Source: Heloderma charlesbogerti
Taxonomy: Eukaryota; Chordata; Lepidosauria; Squamata; Helodermatidae
NCBI GenBank assembly: GCA_026122225.1
Contig: JANEZZ010001868.1
Coordinates: forward strand, 248,001-312,000
Direction: 5' to 3'
Length of the DNA: 64,000 bases
The translations under genes were made by a program, and so were the position numbers. The notes below the pieces were generated by a model. The model did not search any database, was not told the DNA's origin, and saw nothing but the letters and a program-made list of their open reading frames with translations. Shown piece after piece: positions 45,601-57,600 of the stretch. Every line of letters begins with the position of its first letter. Positions within the stretch are counted from its first letter, which is position 1.

Positions 45601-48600
45601 TCTGCACCTTTCTTAAAATGTGGTGCCCAGAAATTGGATACAGTACTCCAGATGAGGCCTAACCAGTGCTGAGTAGAGGGGAACTAGTATTTCCCGGGAT
45701 TTGGAAGCTATGCTTCTATAAATGCAGCTCAAAAGAGCATTTGCCTTTTTTACAGCCACATCACATTGTTGGCTCATATTCAGCTTGTGATCTACAACAG
45801 TTCCGAGATCCTTCGCTCTTGGAATCTTGTTGAGCCACGTATCCCCCATCTTGTAACTGTGCATTTGGTTTCTTTTTCCTAGGTGCAGAACTTGGCATTG
45901 ATCCCTATTAAATGTCATTCTGTTGTTTTCTGCCCAGCGCTCCAGTCTATCCAGATCACTTTGAATTTTGTTTCTGTCTTCTGTATTAGCTATCCCGCCC
46001 AATTGTGTGTCATCTGCAAATTTGATCAGCATTCCCTGCACCTCCTCCTCCAAGTCATTCATAAAAATGTTGAAGAGAACTGGGCCCAGGACGGAGCCCT
46101 GCGGTACCCTGCTCGTTACCTCTCCCCAGTTTGAGAAGGTCCCATTGATAAGCACTCTTTGAGTCTGATTCGGTAGCCAACTATGGATCCACTTGATGGT
46201 TGTTTCATCTAGCCCACTTTGAGCTAGGGGTGTACGAAACCCGGCTTACCAGGCTCCGCCAGGTTCCACAAGTGGGGGGAGGCAATCCGTTCCTCCCCGC
46301 TGGAATCCTGGCCGGCCGGCTCTGCTCCATGGCCAAGCCACAGAGCCACCAGCTGGGCCAACCCCCAGCATGGCCTCCAGCCACTGCCGGGCTGGCGCGG
46401 ATGCAAATGGCGTCCTGTGTAGGGGACGCCATTTGTGTCCCTAGCCCGGCCTGTGATTGTTGTTCAGTCGTTCAGTCGTGTCCAACTCTTTGTGACCCCA
46501 TGGACCAGAGCACGCCAGGCCTTCCTGTCCTGCGCTCTCTCCCGGAGTGTGCTCAAGTCCATATTCATTGCATCGGTGATGCTATCCAGCCATCTCATCC
46601 TCTGCTGTCCCCTTCTCCTTTTGCCTTCGATCTTTCCCAGCATCAGGGTCTTTTCCAGAGAGTTTTCTCTTCGCGTTGGTGGCCAAAATATTTGAGCTTC
46701 AGTTTCAGGATCTGTCCTTCCAATGAGCACTCAGGGTTAGTTTCCTTTTGGATGGACTGATTGGACCTCCTTGCAGTCCAGGGGACTCAAAAGAGTCTTC
46801 TCCAGCACCACAGTTCGAAAGCATCAATTCTTCGGCGCTCAGCCTTCCTTATAGTCGAGCTCTCACAGCCATACGTTGCTACTGGGAAAACCATAGCTTT
46901 GATTAGACAGACCTTTGTTGGCAAGGTGATGTCTCTGCTTCTTACTACGCTGTCCAGGTTTGCTATAGCTTTCCTCCCAAGGAGCAAGCGTCTTTTAATT
47001 TCATGGCTGCACTCACCATCTGCGGTGATCTTGGAGCCCAAGAAAGTAAAATCTGTCACGGCTTCCATTTCTTCCCCTTCTATATGCCAGGGAGTGATGG
47101 GGCCAGATGCCATGATCTTCGTTTTTTGAATGTTGAGTTTCAAACCAGCTTTTGCACTCTCCTCTTTCACCCTCAGCAAGAGGCTCTTGAGATCCTCTTC
47201 GCTTTCTGCCATTAGGGTGGTATCGTCTGCGTATCTGAGGTTGTTGATAATTCTCCTGGCAATCTTAATTCCAACCTGTGATTCATCCAACCCGGCGTTT
47301 CTCATATAAGTTAAATAAGCAGGGTGACAATATGCAGCCTTGTCGTACTCCTTTTCCAGTTTTGAACCAATCGGTTGTTCCATGTCTGGTTCTTACTGTT
47401 GCTTCTTGGCCCTTGTACAGGTTTCTCAGGAGACAGGTAAGGTGGTCTGGTACTCCCATCTCTTTCAGAATTTGCCACAGTTTGTTGTGATCCACACAAT
47501 CAAAGGCTTGAGCGTAGTCAATGAAGGAGAAATAGACGTTTTTCTGGAATTCTCTTGCTTTCTCCATGATCCAGCGAATGTTGGCGCTTTGATCTCTAGT
47601 TCCTCTGCCTCTTCGAAACCCAGCTTGTATTTCCGGTAGTTCTCAGTTCACATACTGCTGAAGCCTAGCTTGTAGGATTTTGAGCATCACCTTGCTGGCA
47701 TGTGAAATGAGCACAATTGTGCGGTAGTTTGAACACTCTTTGGCATTGCCCTTCTTTGGGATTGGAATGTAAACTGACCTTTTCCAGTCTTGTGGCCACT
47801 GTTGCGTGTTCCAAATTTGTTGGCATATTCAGTGCAGCACTTTAACAGCATCATCTTTTAGGATTTTAAATAGCTCAGCTGGAATACTGTCATCTCCACT
47901 AGCTTTGTTGTTAGTAATGCTTCCTAAGGCCCACTTGACTTCACTCTCTAGGATGTCCGGCTCAAGTTCAGTGACCACACTATCATGGCTATCAGGGACA
48001 TTAAGATCTTTCCTGTATACTTCTTCTGTGTATTCTTTCCACCTCTTCTTAATCTCATCTGCTTCTGTTAGGTCCCTGCCTTCTTTGTCCTTTATCATGC
48101 CCGTCTTTGCACAAAACGTTCCCTTGAGATCTCCGATTTTCTTGAAGAGATCTCTAGTCTGTTGTTTTCCTCGATTTCTTTGCATTGTTCATTTAAGAAG
48201 GCCTTCTTGTCTCTCCTATTCTCTGCAACTCTGCATTCAATTGAATATATCTTCCCCTTTCTCCCTGCTTTTTGCTTCCTTTCTTTCCTCAGCTACTTGT
48301 CCTCATCAGACAGCCACTTTGCTTTCTGGCATTTCTTTTTCTTTGGGATGGATTTAGTTGCTGCCTCCTGAACAATGTTACGGACCTCCGTCCATAGTTC
48401 CTCAGGCACTCTATCATGTTTAATCCCTTAAATCTATTCCTCACCTCCACTGTATATTCATAAGGGATATGATTTAGGTCATACCTGAATGGTTTAGTGG
48501 TTTTCCCTACGTTCTTCAATTTAAGCCAAATTTTTGCAATAAGGAGCTCCTGATCTGAGCCACAGTCAGCTCCAGGTCTTGTTTTTACTGACTGTACCGT

Positions 48601-51600
48601 GCGTCTCCATCTTTGGCTGCAAAGGACATAATCAATCTGATTTCGATATTGACCATCTGATGATGTCCATGTGTAGAGTCGTCTCTTGTGCTGTTGGAAA
48701 AGAGTGTTTGCTATGATCAGCGCGTTCTCTTGGCAAAACTCTATTAGCCTTTGTCCTGCTTCATTTTGTACACCAAGGCCATGCCTGCCTGTTATCCTGG
48801 TGATTTCTTGACTTCCTACTTTAGCATTCCAGTCCCCTATGATGAAGAGGACATCTTCTTTTGGTGTTAGTTCTAGAAGGTGTTGTAGGTCTTCATAGAA
48901 CCAATCAACCTCAGCTTCTTCAGCCTCAGTGGTTGGGGCATAGACTTGAATTACTGTGATGTTGAATGGTTTGCCTTGGATTCGTACTGAGATCATTCTG
49001 CCATTTTTGAGATTGTACCCCAGTACTGCTTTTCCCACCCTTTTGTTGACTATGAGTGCTACTCCATTTCTTCTAAGGGATTCTTGCCCACAGTAGTAGA
49101 TATGATGGTCACCTGAATTAAATTCGCCCATGCCTGTCCATTTTAGTTCGCTGATTCCCAAGAAGTCGATGCTCAATCTTGCCATCTCATGTTTGACCAC
49201 CTCCAGCTTACCTTGATTCATTGATCTGACATTCCAGGTTCCTAAACAATATTGTTCTTTACAGCATTGGATTTTCTTTTCACCACCAGACACATCCACA
49301 GCTGAGTGTCCTTTCGGCTTTGGCCCAGCCGCTTCACTCTTTCTGGCACTACTTCGAAATTCCCTCTGCTCTTCCCCAGTAGTATATTGGACACCTTCCG
49401 ACCTGAGGGGCTCATCTTCCGGCGTCATCTCTTTTAGCCTTGTGATACGTTCCATGGGGTTTTCTTGGCAAGAATACTGGAGTGGGTTGCCATTTCCTTC
49501 TCCAGTGGACCACATTTTGTCAGAACTCTCTGCCATAACCTGTCCGTCTTGGGTGGCCCTGCATGGCATAGCTTATGGCTTTACTGAGTTACGCAAGCCC
49601 CTTCGCCACAGCAAGGCAGTGATCCATGAAGGGGATATTTACGTCGCCTATCACGGGCCGGCGTAGGGACGCAAATGGCGTCCACTACTCAGGACACCAT
49701 TTACGTCCGCACCAGCCTGACAGCAGCCAGAGCCGCCGTCGCCGCCACCACTGGAGCCGGAGCCAGGTAGGCTCTGTTTCGCGGGGCTTTCGTGGGGTGG
49801 AGGGGCGGTGAGCTCCATTCCGCCACGGATTCCGGGCGGCCAAATTCACTGGAATTTGGCCCCCGTGGGATCCGTGGCGGAATTCTCTAACATCCCTACT
49901 TTGAGCTAGTTTTGAGCCCACAGCATTCCCACAGTCCACAAGGGAGGTTACTTGATCAAAAAATGAGATCAGATTCGTCTGGCAGGACTTGTTCTTGACA
50001 AATCCATGTTGGCTTCGAGGAATCACTGCATTGTTTTCAAGGTGCTTCCAGATGGATTGCTTTATCATCTGCTCCAGAATTTTCCCAGGGATTGATGTCA
50101 GACTGACTGGTCTGTAGTTCCCAGGTTCCTCCTTTTTACCCTTTTTGAAGATAGGGACAACATTCGCCCTCCTCCAGTCATCTGGCACTTCCCCCATCCT
50201 CCATGATTTCTCAAAGAGAATAGGCAGCGGTTCTGAGAGTTCTTCTGCCAGTTCCTTTATTGCTCTAGGATACAGTTCATCTGGCCCTGGAGGTTTGAAC
50301 TCGTTCAAAGTAATTCGGTGTTCCTTAACCATATGCCTATCGATCTCAAGCTGCAATCCTGCCCCTTCAGCCTGTACTTTGCCTTTGCCAGGGGGGGCAT
50401 AGACCCTCTTTAGGGAGAAGACTGAGCCAAAGAAGGAATTGAGCATCTCTGCCTTTTATAGAATCATAGAATAGTATGGTTGGAAGGAGCCTACAAGGCC
50501 ATCGAGTCCAACTCCCTGCTCAATGCAGGAATCCAAGTCAGAGCACCCCTGACAGATGGCTGTCCAGCCTCGTTTTGAATGCCTCCAGTGTGGGAGAGCC
50601 CACTACCTCCTTAGGTCATTGGTTCCATTGTCATATTGCTCTAACAGTCAGGATGTTTTTCCTGATGTTCAGACGGAATCTGGCTTCCTGTCACTTGAGC
50701 CCATTATTCCGTGTCCTGCACTCTGGGATGATGGAGAAGAGATCCTGGCCTTCTTCTCTGTGACAACCTTTCAAGTACTTGAAGAGTGCTATCATATCTC
50801 CCCTCAGTCTTCTCAAGGCTCAACATGCCCAGTTCTTTCAGTCTGTCTTCATAGGGCTTTGTTTCCAGTCCCCTGATCATCTTTGTTGCCCTCCTCTGAA
50901 CCCTCTCCAGTTTGTCTGCATCCTTCTTCAAGTGTGGTGCCCAGAACTGGACACAGTACTCCAGATGAGGCCTGACCAGTGCTGAGTAGAGGGGAACTAG
51001 TACTTCCCGGGATTTGGAAGCTATGCTTCTATGAATGCAGCCCAAAAGAGCATTTGTCTTTTTTTTTGCAGCCACATCACATTGTTGGCTCATATTCAGC
51101 TTGTGATCGACAACAATTCCAAGATCTTTCTCGCTTGTAGTGTTGTTGAGCCACATATCCCCCATCTTGTAACTGTGCATTTGGTTTCTTTTTCCGAGGT
51201 GCAGAATTTGGCACTGATCCCTATTAAATGTCATTCTGTTATTTTTTGCCCAGCACTCCAGTCTATCCAGATCACTTTGAATTTTGTTTCTGTCTTCCAA
51301 GGTATTAGCTATCCCACCCAATTTTGTGTCATCTGCAAATTTTATCAGCATTCCCTGCACCTCCTCCTCCAAGTCATTAATAAAAATGTTGAAGAACACT
51401 GGGCCCAGGACTGAGCCCTGCGGTACCCCACTTGTTACCTCTCCCCAGTTTGAGAAGGTCCCATTGATATGCACTCTTTGAGTCCGATTCTGTAGCCAAC
51501 TGTGGATCCACCGGATCGTTGTTTCATCTAGCCCACTTTGAGCTAGTTTGCTCATCAGGATATTATGGGGCACTTTGTCGAAAGCTTTGCTGAAGTCGAG

Positions 51601-54600
51601 GTATATGATGTCTACAGCATTCCCACGGTCTACAAGGGAGGTGACTTGATCAAAAAATGGGATCAGATTTGTCTGGCAGGACTTGTTTTTGACAAATTCA
51701 TGTTGGCTTCGAGGAATCACGGCATTGTTGTCAAGGTGCTTACAGATGGATTGCTTTATCATCTGCTCCAGAATTTTCCCAGGGACTGATGTCAGACTGA
51801 CTGGTCTGTAGTTCCCAGGTTCCTCCTTTTTACCCTTTTTGAAGATAGGGACAACATTCACCCTCCTCCAGTCACCTGGCACTTCCCCCGTCCTCCATGA
51901 TTTCTCAAAGATAAAAGGCAGCGGTTCTGAGAGTTCTTCTGCCAGTTCCTTTATTACTCATGGGTGTGGTTCATCTGTCCCTGGAGATCTGAACTCATTC
52001 CAAGTAATTCGGTGTTCCTTGACCATATGCCTATCGATCTCAAGCTGCAATCCTGCCCCTTCAGCCTGTACTTCACCTTTGCCAGGGGGCTCATAGACCC
52101 TCCTTTGGGAGAAGACTGAGCCAAAGTAGGAATTGAGCACCTCTGCCTTTTCTTTGTCATCTGTTATCGTTTTGCCATCCTTATTTAATAGCTGAACCAC
52201 CATTTCTTTCCTCTGCCTTTTACTATGCATGTAGCTGAAGAAAGCCTTTTTGTTGTTTTTAGCATCCCTCGCTAACCTCAGCTCGTTCTCAGCTTTAGCC
52301 TTCCTGACGCCATCCCTGCAATTCTGTGCTACCTGCCTGTACTCTTCCTTTGTTACTTGGCCTTCTTTCCACTTCCTATATGTGTCCTTTTTTGTTTTCA
52401 GGTCATCGCTAAGCTTTTTGTGAAGCCACATTGGCTTCTTCTGTTGTCTTCCACCTTTTCTTCTTGTTGGAATTGTTTGTAATTGTGCCTTGAGAATTTC
52501 CTTTCTTAAAAGCTCCCACCCATCTTGGACTCCTTTTCTCATTAGAGTCGCTTGCCAGGGGACCTTAGTGATCATTGCTCTGAGTTTATTAAAATCAGTT
52601 TTCCTAAAATCCAGGGTACACGTTTGACTACACTCAGCTTTTGCTTCCCTTAGAACCAAGAACTCAAGTACAACATGGTCGCTTTCCCCCAGAGTTCCTG
52701 TAACTGCTACTTCATCTACTAAGTCAACTCTGTTGGTTAAGATCAAGCCAAGGATAGCCGATCCTCTAGTTCCTTCTCTACTTTCTGTAGGAGGAAGTTA
52801 TCTGACACACAAGTCAGGAATTTCCTGGAGGGGCCATGTTTTGCAGAATTGGTCCCCCAACAAATATCAGGGAAATTGAAGTCCCCCATTACTACTACAT
52901 CATGCTTCCTTAAAACTTTGGCTATTTGCTTTCCAAAAGTTTCATCCTCGTCTTCTCCTTGGTTGGGTGGCCGGTAGTAGACTCCGACCACCAGGTTCCT
53001 TTTATTCTTTGCTCCATTTATTTTAACCCAGATGCTCTCGATGGGGCTACCAAGCTCCTCCTCCTGTATTTCTGTGCAGAGATATGTATTTTTCACATAC
53101 GGTGCAACCCCACCTCCCTTTCTGTTCCTCCTGTTCTTTTTGAACAAGTTACATCCTTCAATTGCTGTATTCCAGTCATGAGAGTCATCCCACCAAGTCT
53201 CAGTTACACTATCAAGTTATAATTTCCCTCTTGTATTAAGAGTTCAAGTTCATTCTGTTTGTTTCCCATACTCTGGGCATTAGTGTATAGACATCGAAGA
53301 CCATGTGCTTCATAGTCTGGCTTTCTTCCTATATGTGTCTGGAGACTATTATTGGGCACTATTAGAGCTGTTCTGGCCGTTGCTGTGCATGAGCCTACAT
53401 CCATGGTTACCCCCAACATCACATCTCCCTCCACCGTAGGATTCGGTTTAAAGCCCTTCTGATGAAGTTCCTCATGCTGTGGCCAAACACATTCTTCCCA
53501 GCCTTTGTGAGGTGCAACCCGTCCCTTGCCAACAGCCCATCTTCCAGGAAGTATAGGCCGTGGTCCCAGAATCCAAATCCCTTGCGCCGGCACCCCCTTC
53601 ATAGCCAGTCATTCACCCGGAGTTTTTTTCTTTCCCTTTCCATCCCTCTTCTAACTACTGGAAGGATGGATGAGAAAACTATCTGGGCCCCAAAGTTCTT
53701 GAGTTTCCTGGCCAAAGCTTCAAAGTCTGACGTGATTTCTTCGTACCTCTGCTTGGCGGTATCATTTGTTCCCACATGGATGAGAAGAAAGGGATACCTG
53801 TCAGTGGGCTTTATGAGTGCAGGCAACCTTTCAGTCACGTCTCTAATCTGTCCTCCCGGGAGACAACATACCTGGCGAGTCCATGGGTCTTTGCGACATA
53901 CTTGGGTCTCGATCCCACGCAACAAGGAGCCTCCCACTACTACTACTGTTCTCTTCTTGTTGTAGGCCTGGGTTTCATCACCTTTGCTTGGCTGACCTTC
54001 AGCCTCTTGCTCACTCTCATGCAGGGTCCCATGATTCTTCCTCTGCAGGCTGCCCTCCAGTCTCATCCTCAAGTACCTGGAATCAGTTCCACAGCTCCAC
54101 TGCTTCCACTGGTGCAGAGTGGCGTCTAGTTTTTCTTCTCCTGTCACCCTTTTCCAAGGAGTATCTTCTCCTGCATTTTTCCTCACCTCAGCATTGTCCC
54201 CTTCTGCCTCAGCTTGCTGTTTCTCTTCAAGCTTCTGTACTTCACTTTGCTGCTGTAGTTCCACCGTTCTGTCCAGGAACTCTTCGTGTTCTCTTATTCC
54301 CCGGAGGATCGACAGTCGCCGCTCCAGTCCTCTTACTTTCTCTTCCAGCAGCATGATCAACTTGCACTTGTTGCAGGTGTAGGCCATGTTGTTCTCAGGC
54401 AAGAGAACAAACATTGCACACACCTTGCAGGTCACCACCACTGGAGAGTCTTGGCCTTCCATAGCCTCTTTTCCCTTTTTGTGTCTAGCTTTCTGATTGT
54501 TCTAGACTAGCCTATGCCTGCTCCTCTACTTAGTAGAGGTTAAAAGCAGAGTCCCACTGGTGTGGAAGTGTGTGTTGCAAGAAAAATAATTTTAAAAAGA

Positions 54601-57600
54601 AATGTTAGGGGCCTCCCCCTCGACCTCCCCTGCCAAACTCCCCTGGCCAATTTCTGGTTGCTCGCTCTCTGGGAGCTTGCTTGCTTCTGTAGTCCCTGGA
54701 CCAGCTGGAGCAGCTTCCTCTGCTCTGCTCAGCTGGGAGGCGGGAAACAGATGGAAGCTTCCCGCCCACAGCTGCTAGGAGTACTCAGGCCACACCCCCA
54801 ATTCAGTTGGAGCTCTCAGGAGCACCTGGTGAGCTCACAGCCAATCAGAAGGATAAAGGGCAGCCCCCTGGGCTTCCTGCAGCCCACTTACCTCTTTGCC
54901 TCTGTCTTCTTTGTCTCTTCAACCACTGCAACTCCCCTGGCCAACTCCTGTTTGCTCCCCCTGTTCGCTCGCTCTGGTCGCTTGCTCTCTGGGAGCTTGC
55001 TTGCTTCTGTAGTCCCTGGACCAGCTGGAGCAGCTTCCTTTGCTCTGCTCTGCTCTGCTCTGCTCAGCTGGGAGGCGGGAAACAGACCAATACTCTCTCT
55101 TTCTCCATCTCTCTGTCTTTCTCTCATGCACAAGCACCATGTATCCATGCTTCCTGCAGTCTTCTCCAACTACCCCCCACCCAGCTGGGTTACTGCTGCT
55201 TTCCCGAGTCCCCCATAGCTCTCCCTCAGCCCCTGATGCTCTCTTTATCCCACTCACCCAGCTTAACTGTCAAAAGTGACACAGGTCCCTTTTTCTCCCC
55301 ATCCCATCCCCCCTTTCATTTTCTTGTGTTGGTGCGGTGCTGAGTAACTCTTGGCCTGCAGCTGCCCGCCATCTTTCTTTCCTCTGCACGTCTCTGAGCC
55401 CATGAGGCCCAGAGGGGTTCATGGGAAATGAAGATGGCAGCTGGTCAGAAAATGGGTAACTTTTTCTTAAAAACGTGGAAGAGGCTAGGACCTGATGGTC
55501 CTAGAGGCCCCTTCCAACCCTACTATTCTATGAGTTACTGTCTACCTTGGTGTCCTGTGGGTACCCCATTGTCTGTCCCCACCTTAAAGGTAACACCCCC
55601 TCCCCTCCAAAAACTCTCAGCCCTTGACCAGCCACCCCCTGAAAGCTATGAAAATGTTCCCCACTTTTGGGGGGAACAAGTTGGTTCCCTGAAAATTGGG
55701 GGAGGGGGTTTGAGGTTCAGCCCAGTCCCTGCTTGGATAAAAATGGAAGACAACTGGAAGGTGAGTTCTAGTGGGGAGAGGGGAAACAATTGTATTTGGT
55801 ATAAAGAGGGGAATATTGGGGGCGATTGTCCAGGTGAAATGACTGCTCAAAAACCTGACTTGAGAAGGTTCCACCCTGAGAGGTGGGAGAGAAATATTTT
55901 TAGACAGACAGATAACTGGCTCTCTGTATCTTTTTGTAGAGGAAGTGAGACAGCTGAAGCAGCAACTCAACCTCAAAACACAGGAACTGAAGGGCACCCA
56001 GCACAAGAACCAGAAGCAACAGTAAGAATGGCAGCTTCAAACCCAGTGTGCTCGTGTCCGTTTGGGGAAGGACATGAGCATTTCCTGGCTGGATTCAATC
56101 CAAAGTCCACTGGGCATCCTGTTTACAGCAGCAGCTGAGCCAGATGCTTCCAGGACACCCCTGGCCAGGGCAAAGAGGAGACATAGGAAGGTGTCTTATA
56201 CTAAGTCAGACCATCTAGCCCAATACTGTCAACACAGGCAATGGCTCTCCAGGGTTTTGGGCAGGATTCTTTCCTTGCCCTACCTGGAGAAGCCAGGGAT
56301 TGAACCTGGGACCTTTTGCTTGCAAAGCGTGGGCTATGTCACACTGAGCTATGGCCCCTCCCACCTCCACCCCAGATTTCTTTTGTCTTTAGCATCCGGT
56401 ATTCCAAAGAACCTTGCATCTCTGTGGGGAGGTTCCATCCTTCGCTATTATTGATTTATTTTATTTTATTTATCGCATGTATATCCCACCTTTTTTCCTC
56501 CTTAAGGAACCCAAGGCGGCTTACATTATCCTCCTCTCCATTTTATCCTCACAGCAACAACCCTGTGAGGTAGGCTGGGCTGAGAGTCTGTGACGGACCC
56601 AAAGTCACCCAGTGAGATTTCATGGCCGAGTGGGGACTTGAACCTAGATCTCCCGGCTCCCAGTCCAACACTCTAGTCACTCTGTGTTTTTATCTTGCTC
56701 CTCAGCCGAAAAAGGTTATCAGTCAGTTAAACAAGATGGCCTGCAGGCTTACAATCTAAAAAGACATGACATACAAGGAAAAAGGGATGTGGGGGGAAGA
56801 GGAAAAAAACCACAGTCTTCCCCTCTCATCATAGAATCATAGAATCATAGAATAGTCCGGTTGGAAGGGGCCTACAAGACCCTCAAGTCCAACCCCCTGC
56901 TCAGTGCAGGAATTCAAGTCAGAACATTCCTCAGATCATCTCCCTCTGCACAGCCTGCGGTAAGATAGTTGTGGCTATTTGCCGTCGAGAGAGTGATCCT
57001 ATCATCCCAGGGAGGGCATCCCAGGGAACATAGGATTGTTCAGAGTCCCCATCCCAGGGTTGTAGACCAGGGATCTACCACACTTTAAGAAGGATGCAGA
57101 CAAGCTGGAGACGATTCAGAGGACAAAAATGACCAGGGGACTGGAAACAAGGCCCTGTGAGGAGATACTGAGAGAACTGGGCATGTTTAGCCCTGAGAAG
57201 AGAAGACTGAGGGGAGATAGGATAGCGCTCTTCAAGAACTTGAAAGGTTGTCACAGAGAGGAAGGCCAGGATCTCTTCTCGATCCTCCCAGAGTGCAGGA
57301 CACAGAATAATGGGCTCAAGTTACAGAGAGCCAGATTCTGGCTGAACATTGGGGAAAATGTCCTGACTGTTAGAGCAATACGACAATGGAATCAATTGCC
57401 CAGGGAGGCGGTGGGCTCTCCCACACTGGTGGCCTTCAAGACGAGGCTCGACAGCCGTCTGTCAGGGATGCTTTGACCTGGATTCCTGCATTAAGCAGAG
57501 GTTGGACTCGGTGGTCTTATAGGCCCCTTCCAACCCTACTATTCTATGATTCTGTGATTCTGTGATTCTGTGATCACCACCGTTGTGCCCCAACGGGTGC

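Noticed and set aside
54562..55343. Leu/Ser-rich + strand frames (218 and 178 codons)
   Set aside because: They lie antisense to the CR1 5' region, and their similarity to each other comes from the duplicated block.
55428..56138. 236-codon + strand frame overlapping exon 3
   Set aside because: Different frame from the tetherin join, contains a CR1 tail in its first part and no domain; phase-matched splice sites support the other frame.
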